From positions 1-10,307 of the forward strand of contig JAHLWV010000064.1 in NCBI GenBank assembly GCA_019057735.1: a stretch of 10,307 nucleotides of DNA, given 5' to 3'. A program made the position numbers and the translations under genes. The stretch comes from Promethearchaeota archaeon. GTDB lineage: Archaea > Asgardarchaeota > Lokiarchaeia > Sigynarchaeales > SOKP01. Of this stretch, positions 7,071 to 10,307 are shown piece after piece. Each line of letters begins with the position of its first letter. Within the stretch, counting starts at the first letter, position 1. The notes beneath the pieces are model-generated. The model was given only the letters and a program-made list of their open reading frames with translations. It was not told where the DNA came from and did not search any database.

Positions 7071-7142
7071 TTTTTTGGTTTTCTTCCGATATCAGTTAGT
7101 TCGATTATTTTTACGTTGTTAGAGATGGTGCGCAAGGGGGGA

Positions 7143-7172
7143 ATTTTTCAGCTTAAAAGAATTTTTTAGACT
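7143..7172 (-). other. tRNA-Val intron 3 (about 30 nt, T-loop)
   Basis: Between T-stem strands GGGGG and CCCCC lie 37 nt where 7 are expected. The inner helix GTCTAAAA/TTTTAAGC has one C-A mismatch and one T-G pair. The central helix is TTCA/TGAA and the 5' bulge is AAA. The 3' bulge is AAATT, two bases larger than canonical. The cut positions are therefore uncertain by one or two bases; either TTCAAAT or TTCAATT would be a valid T-loop. Confidence 0.65.
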
Positions 7173-7187
7173 TTTGAACCCCCGACC

Positions 7188-7219
7188 GTCGAGATTAACG
7201 CCTTGAATTGGCGAAAATT
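7188..7219 (-). other. tRNA-Val intron 2 (32 nt, variable loop)
   Basis: Inserted between nucleotides 44 and 45; removal restores a standard AGGTC variable loop. The fold has inner stems CGCC/GGCG and ATT/AAT with a TT/TT internal loop. The central helix is CGTG/CTCG with one T-T mismatch, the 3-nt bulges are TAA and ACG, and a 2-bp outer helix follows. Cuts at TA^A and AC^G reproduce the expected tRNA exactly. Confidence 0.7.
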
Positions 7220-7235
7220 TACACGGTGTGAGCGT

Positions 7236-7267
7236 TTAACGCTTTCCAAAGTAACCCATTAGAAAGT
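7236..7267 (-). other. tRNA-Val intron 1 (32 nt, anticodon stem)
   Basis: The intron lies between nucleotides 28 and 29, inside the anticodon stem rather than at the usual 37/38. A canonical bulge-helix-bulge is visible: central helix AACG/CGTT, 5' bulge ACA (cut AC^A), 3' bulge AAA (cut AA^A) and inner helix CTTTC/GAAAG. An ACAC/AC repetition at the joint makes the exact cut ambiguous by up to two bases without changing the product. The outer helix is weak in this fold. Confidence 0.75.
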
Positions 7268-7320
7268 GTCGTTATACGTCTAAACCACTCGCGCAGCCTA
7301 TTGTGAATAAATATTATAGA

Positions 7321-7330
7321 TTAATTATTA
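7321..7330 (-). promoter_or_regulatory. Candidate TATA box of tRNA-Val
   Basis: On the minus strand TAATAATTAA is centred about 31 nt before the mature tRNA 5' end, which would give a leader of roughly 5 nt. Other AT-rich words at 7308-7319 and 7340-7353 compete with it, so the assignment is weak. Confidence 0.25.
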
Positions 7331-7417
7331 AAAAGGTATTAATATAATTTAAGAGATTCTATAGACTCTGTAACTTTAATATATTTCTAAGCTATACCTC
7401 TTTGAAAGAGTTTCGTT

Positions 7418-7490
7418 ATGATATATACTGGTGATTTGAGTATCAAATAAGGAAGACTTTATATCACACCCGCTTTTAAAGGAAAACATT
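7418..7490 (+). promoter_or_regulatory. hef upstream region: promoter, ribosome-binding sites and possible lost N-terminus
   Basis: In frame with hef and upstream of GTG 7491, codons from 7440 are open and read VSNKEDFISHPLLKENIV. The HPLxK-type segment followed by RxYQ is, as I recall it, the usual start of archaeal Hef proteins. No ATG, GTG or TTG precedes it in that frame; a TGA lies at 7437. Possible solutions are an ATA start at 7461 behind GGAAG (7451-7455), or a +1 shift from the ATG at 7418, whose frame stops at TAA 7448. GTG 7491 has its own AAAGGA site (7478-7483). TATA-like words lie at 7379-7385, 7420-7428 and 7458-7465. Confidence 0.45.
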
Positions 7491-9776
7491 GTGCTGAGGA
7501 GAGCATATCAAGAAAATATTTTTATAAATTGCCTTAATACAAACTGCTTAGTTGTCATTCCAACGGGATTAGGAAAAACAATTATTGCTTTAATGTTAGC
7601 TATACACAAATTGTCAGAAACGCCTAATTCTAAAATAATCTTCTTAGCTCCAACTAAACCTCTTGTAAATCAACATTATAAATCTTTTTTAGATCTAACG
7701 GTTATACCTGAGGAAAACTTAAAAGTAATTACTGGAACCACATCACCAGAAAAAAGGAGAGATATCTGGAAGGGTTTAGAAATTGCTTTTATGACACCAC
7801 AAGTACTTCAAAATGATATTATATCCAATCTTTATTCGTTAGAGAATGTACCGTTAATTATTTTTGATGAATGTCATCGGAGTGTAGGAGATTACGCGTA
7901 TTGTTTTATTGCTAAGAAGTATGTAGAATCTGCTAAGAATTTTCAAATCTTAGGGCTTACCGCAAGTCCAGGATCTACGGAAGGGAAGATTAACGAAATA
8001 AAAAAGAATTTATATATCGACCACATTGAAATTAGAACAGAACAAGATTCGGATGTGAAACCTTACATCTTTAAGGTCGAGAACGAGTGGATTAAAGTTA
8101 AGCTTCCAAGTGAATTTATGGATATCAAACTAATAATAACCGAGAAACTAAGAACAATTTATAAATGGTTAAAACAACAAGAATTACTAAATTCGTCAGA
8201 TATTACTAAAGTTACTAGAAAAGATTTGCTTGCGTTAGACAGAATAATTAATGGAAGAATTTCATCTGCAAGAACAGATGAGGAGAAGTTTCGATTATTT
8301 ACTGCGAAAAAATCTGTAGCAAATGCGATAAGATTGTCCCACATGGATGAACTTATCGAAACTCAAGGAGTTAGTGCATTAAATGATTATATGAGAAAAA
8401 ATATTAAAAAGATAAAACAAAACACTGCAAATAAATCACTAAAAGAACTTTTTAGAGATTCTGATATAAAGCGCGCTCTTAGGTTAATTGAAACTATCAA
8501 ACAAAAAGGTATTGTTCATCCTAAACTAGAAAAACTTGCGAAAATTTTACATAATCAAATCATTGAAAATAAAGACTCGAGAATATTAGTATTTTGTCAT
8601 TTTAGAGACTCAGTCAACAATATAGTTAAATTTATTGAAAAAGATGAAGTAATAAGGGCTCACAAATTCGTAGGACAAGCTAACAGAGCTCTAGATAAAG
8701 GCCTGACTCAAAAAAAACAAATACAATTACTAGAAGAGTTCAAAGAAGGAATATATAATACATTAATAGCTACAAGTGTTGGAGAAGAAGGTTTAGATAT
8801 AGCAGAATGTGATTTAGTAATATTTTATGACATTGTACCGAGTGCTGTACGTTCTATTCAACGTCGAGGAAGAACTGGGAGAAAAAAGGAAGGAAAAGTT
8901 CTCTTACTAATGGCTGAAGGTACTCGTGATGAAGGATATTTTTGGGCTGAAAAAGCTAAGGAACGGGTTATGAATCAAAGCTTAAAAACCATGAAAGAAA
9001 ATGATTCAAGTTCGAAAGCAGGACAATCAAACCTTTTAAATTTTATAAAAGAAGACGAAGACAATAAGGATCCTAGTAATTTAAAAAATATTTCAGATTT
9101 ATCGTCTATCCAAAAGATTGAGGGTGCTCAGGATTACACAATAATTTGCGATAATAGAGAGACAGTCTCTGCTGTTGTTAGAGCACTATCCCTTATGGGG
9201 GTTAGTTTAGAACTAAAACAATTACCCATCGCAGACTATATACTCTCAGAAAGAGTTGGAATCGAAAGAAAATCAGCGCAAGATTTTAACGAGTCCGTTA
9301 AAGATGGGAGACTGTTTAACGAACTATTTGAGTTAAAAAATAATTTTGTCAGACCCATATTAATATTAGAAGGAGACCCTTTTATAAATTCAAACATCAA
9401 CCAAAACGCGCTCTACGGTGCGATTACTTCAATTATTTTGAATTTAGGAATTACAATATATAAAACAAACAATCCGTCTGACTCTGCCATGTTTATTTAT
9501 CAGCTTGCTAAAAAAGAACAATCAGACTCTAAAAAGGAATTTAAATTAAGATTTGACAAGAAACCAATAGAAATTACTAGTTTATTAGAATACATCGTTG
9601 CAGGTATTCCAGGTATAAACGCTCTTAGAGCTAAAAACTTACTTAGAGAATTGAAATCGCTTCAAAAGATTTTTAACGCTGATATTGGGGATTTAATGAG
9701 TGTTGAAAATATTGGAAAGAAAATTGCTCAAGAAATATATAAGCTAAGCAGATTTAAATATCAAAATGACCACTAA
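7491..9776 (+). CDS. hef: Hef: archaeal XPF/FANCM-family helicase and fork-structure endonuclease
   Basis: A 761-aa protein (from this start) that unwinds and cuts stalled or branched replication-fork DNA, the archaeal counterpart of eukaryotic FANCM and XPF. The superfamily 2 helicase has a Q-motif RRAYQ (3-7), Walker A PTGLGKT (24-30), DECH box (126-129), TAS (157-159) and motif VI QRRGRTGR (457-464). A PIP-box, QSNLLNFI (512-519), should bind the PCNA clamp. The XPF-type nuclease follows: D554-NRE and the catalytic ERKSAQD (592-598). A tandem helix-hairpin-helix domain ends the protein (AGIPGINALRAKNLL from about 704, then VENIGKKIAQEI). Every motif of the active fused form is present. GTG 7491 has an AAAGGA site 7 nt upstream, but conserved N-terminal sequence seems to lie upstream of it. 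It converges on the aminotransferase gene with 18 nt between stop codons. Confidence 0.95.
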   Translation: MLRRAYQENIFINCLNTNCLVVIPTGLGKTIIALMLAIHKLSETPNSKIIFLAPTKPLVNQHYKSFLDLTVIPEENLKVITGTTSPEKRRDIWKGLEIAFMTPQVLQNDIISNLYSLENVPLIIFDECHRSVGDYAYCFIAKKYVESAKNFQILGLTASPGSTEGKINEIKKNLYIDHIEIRTEQDSDVKPYIFKVENEWIKVKLPSEFMDIKLIITEKLRTIYKWLKQQELLNSSDITKVTRKDLLALDRIINGRISSARTDEEKFRLFTAKKSVANAIRLSHMDELIETQGVSALNDYMRKNIKKIKQNTANKSLKELFRDSDIKRALRLIETIKQKGIVHPKLEKLAKILHNQIIENKDSRILVFCHFRDSVNNIVKFIEKDEVIRAHKFVGQANRALDKGLTQKKQIQLLEEFKEGIYNTLIATSVGEEGLDIAECDLVIFYDIVPSAVRSIQRRGRTGRKKEGKVLLLMAEGTRDEGYFWAEKAKERVMNQSLKTMKENDSSSKAGQSNLLNFIKEDEDNKDPSNLKNISDLSSIQKIEGAQDYTIICDNRETVSAVVRALSLMGVSLELKQLPIADYILSERVGIERKSAQDFNESVKDGRLFNELFELKNNFVRPILILEGDPFINSNINQNALYGAITSIILNLGITIYKTNNPSDSAMFIYQLAKKEQSDSKKEFKLRFDKKPIEITSLLEYIVAGIPGINALRAKNLLRELKSLQKIFNADIGDLMSVENIGKKIAQEIYKLSRFKYQNDH

Positions 9777-9820
9777 ATTGGTCAATTTTAGTGTTTAAGC
9801 TAATTTTTTAATCTTTTTAA
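9771..9820 (+). terminator. Hairpin and T-runs between the convergent hef and aminotransferase genes
   Basis: CACTAAA (9771-9777) and TTTAGTG (9787-9793) form an exact 7-bp inverted repeat with a 9-nt spacer that overlaps the hef stop codon. For the hef transcript it is followed by T6 and T5 runs within 9800-9820. Being symmetric, the hairpin could also act on the opposite transcript. Confidence 0.5.
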
Positions 9821-10307
9821 CTCCTTCACCAATTCTTTTTAGAATCTCTTCAATTTCTTCCTCTTTTACGACTAGCGGTGGCATCATTATGAGCGTATCA
9901 TTTTTATTACCACAGTAATTTTGAAGAACGCCTTCTTTTATTATGGAAAGCATAGCTAATTGTCCGAGAGTTTCGCTATTAAACTCTACACCCCACATAA
10001 GTCCTCTCCCTCTCACTTCTTTTATTAGTTCAGAATTATCGTTAGCGATTTCACCTAAACCCTTTCCAAATAATTTACCCATCTCTGTTACATGATTCAA
10101 GAATTTTGGATCAGATTGGATATCTAGCATTTCACATGCAATAACACACCCTAAATCGGAACCTCCCGTAGTAGAAATGTGTATGAATGGGTCGTCTTTA
10201 AAAACTGCTTTCTCTATAAATGGTTTATAGCTGCAAGTAGTGATAGGATAAATTCCCGCACTCATACCCTTACCTAATACCATAAAATCAGGTATAACCT
10301 TTTCGTG
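9795..10307 (-). CDS. Class-III PLP-dependent aminotransferase (partial, N-terminal part missing)
   Basis: This is the C-terminal 170 or so residues of a class-III (ornithine/acetylornithine/4-aminobutyrate type) aminotransferase, which moves an amino group between an omega-amino compound and an oxo-acid. The frame is open to the right edge: HEKVIPDF precedes ATG 10283, so that ATG is internal. The PLP-binding lysine lies in PDFMVLGKGMSAGIYPI. The following TTGGSDLGCVIACEMLDI block is the family's substrate-phosphate region (usually T-x-x-GNP-x-x-C-A), and EVRGRGLMWGVEF plus the closing MPPLVVKEEEIEEIL are also typical. GSD replaces the more common GNP. Exact substrate cannot be given because the N-terminal half is outside the window. 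Confidence 0.88.
   Translation of the reverse strand, partial: HEKVIPDFMVLGKGMSAGIYPITTCSYKPFIEKAVFKDDPFIHISTTGGSDLGCVIACEMLDIQSDPKFLNHVTEMGKLFGKGLGEIANDNSELIKEVRGRGLMWGVEFNSETLGQLAMLSIIKEGVLQNYCGNKNDTLIMMPPLVVKEEEIEEILKRIGEGVKKIKKLA

Larger units (their letters stand above)
7126..7294 (-). tRNA. tRNA-Val(CAC) interrupted by three introns
   Basis: Read on the minus strand, 169 nt fold into a tRNA only after removal of three inserts. The acceptor stem GCGCGAG (7294-7288) pairs with CTTGCGC (7136-7130) through one G-U pair, followed by discriminator A and a genomically encoded CCA (7128-7126). The D-arm has G10-C25, T11-A24 and T12-A23. The spliced anticodon arm is ACACG-CTCACAC-CGTGT, a perfect 5-bp stem with T33 and anticodon CAC (7230-7228). 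The variable loop is AGGTC. The T-arm is GGGGG, then TTCAAAT or TTCAATT, then CCCCC. The mature length is 75 nt. A73 and A35-C36 are the valine identity set. The D-loop AGACGTA is short and lacks the G18-G19 pair. Introns total 94 nt, more than half the gene. I worked the folding out by hand. Confidence 0.85.

Noticed and set aside
7184..7220. Long class-II variable arm (Leu or Ser tRNA)
   Set aside because: The 37-nt segment does not form a variable-arm stem next to the T-stem, the anticodon is not Leu or Ser, and a BHB-like fold explains it.
7126..7294. tRNA readings with anticodons CTA (pyrrolysine), TCT (Arg) or GGA (Ser), using loops in 7240-7270
   Set aside because: None gave a paired anticodon stem. 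Only CTCACAC after removal of a BHB intron gives a perfect 5-bp stem, and it agrees with a valine discriminator A.
7358..7365. TCTATAGA palindrome upstream of hef
   Set aside because: An 8-bp palindrome is expected by chance in AT-rich DNA, and the flanks do not extend the symmetry.

Overview
The window reads as a low-GC archaeal chromosome segment, most likely from an Asgard archaeon of the Lokiarchaeia type. Three things support this: a full-length, strongly eukaryote-like actin (lokiactin); the archaeal proteins RpoK/Rpo6 and Hef; and a tRNA gene interrupted by archaeal bulge-helix-bulge introns. TATA-like boxes, T-run terminators and very short or absent leaders fit archaeal expression. 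The species cannot be named from sequence alone.

Layout. At the left edge, two overlapping + strand genes encode the iron-sulfur and FAD/2Fe-2S electron-transfer subunits of a sulfhydrogenase-type (HydB/HydG) module. The first is cut by the window edge. They converge on a minus-strand MFS transporter. Next come an unrecognised 324-aa protein and the actin gene, both on the minus strand but apparently separate transcripts: a hairpin plus T-run terminator follows actin, and a palindrome lies in front of the unknown gene. A 376-nt, extremely AT-rich gap separates actin from a GNAT acetyltransferase. A 45-bp divergent promoter links the acetyltransferase to a small winged-helix-like protein, which converges on rpoK (RNA polymerase subunit 6).

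Upstream of rpoK, on the same strand, lies what I consider the main discovery: a tRNA-Val(CAC) gene of 169 nt. It gives a coherent 75-nt tRNA only after removal of three introns of 32, 32 and about 30 nt, in the anticodon stem, the variable loop and the T-loop. Introns 1 and 2 fold into recognisable bulge-helix-bulge structures. Intron 3 does so with an enlarged 3' bulge.

The right part carries hef, the archaeal XPF/FANCM-family helicase-nuclease for stalled replication forks, with a PCNA-binding motif and an N-terminus that is hard to place. It converges on a class-III PLP aminotransferase that runs off the right edge.

The genes do not form one pathway. They are mostly single-gene units: redox metabolism at the left, cytoskeleton in the middle, and transcription, translation and repair functions at the right. 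I see no CRISPR array, insertion sequence, integrase or other sign of a mobile element.
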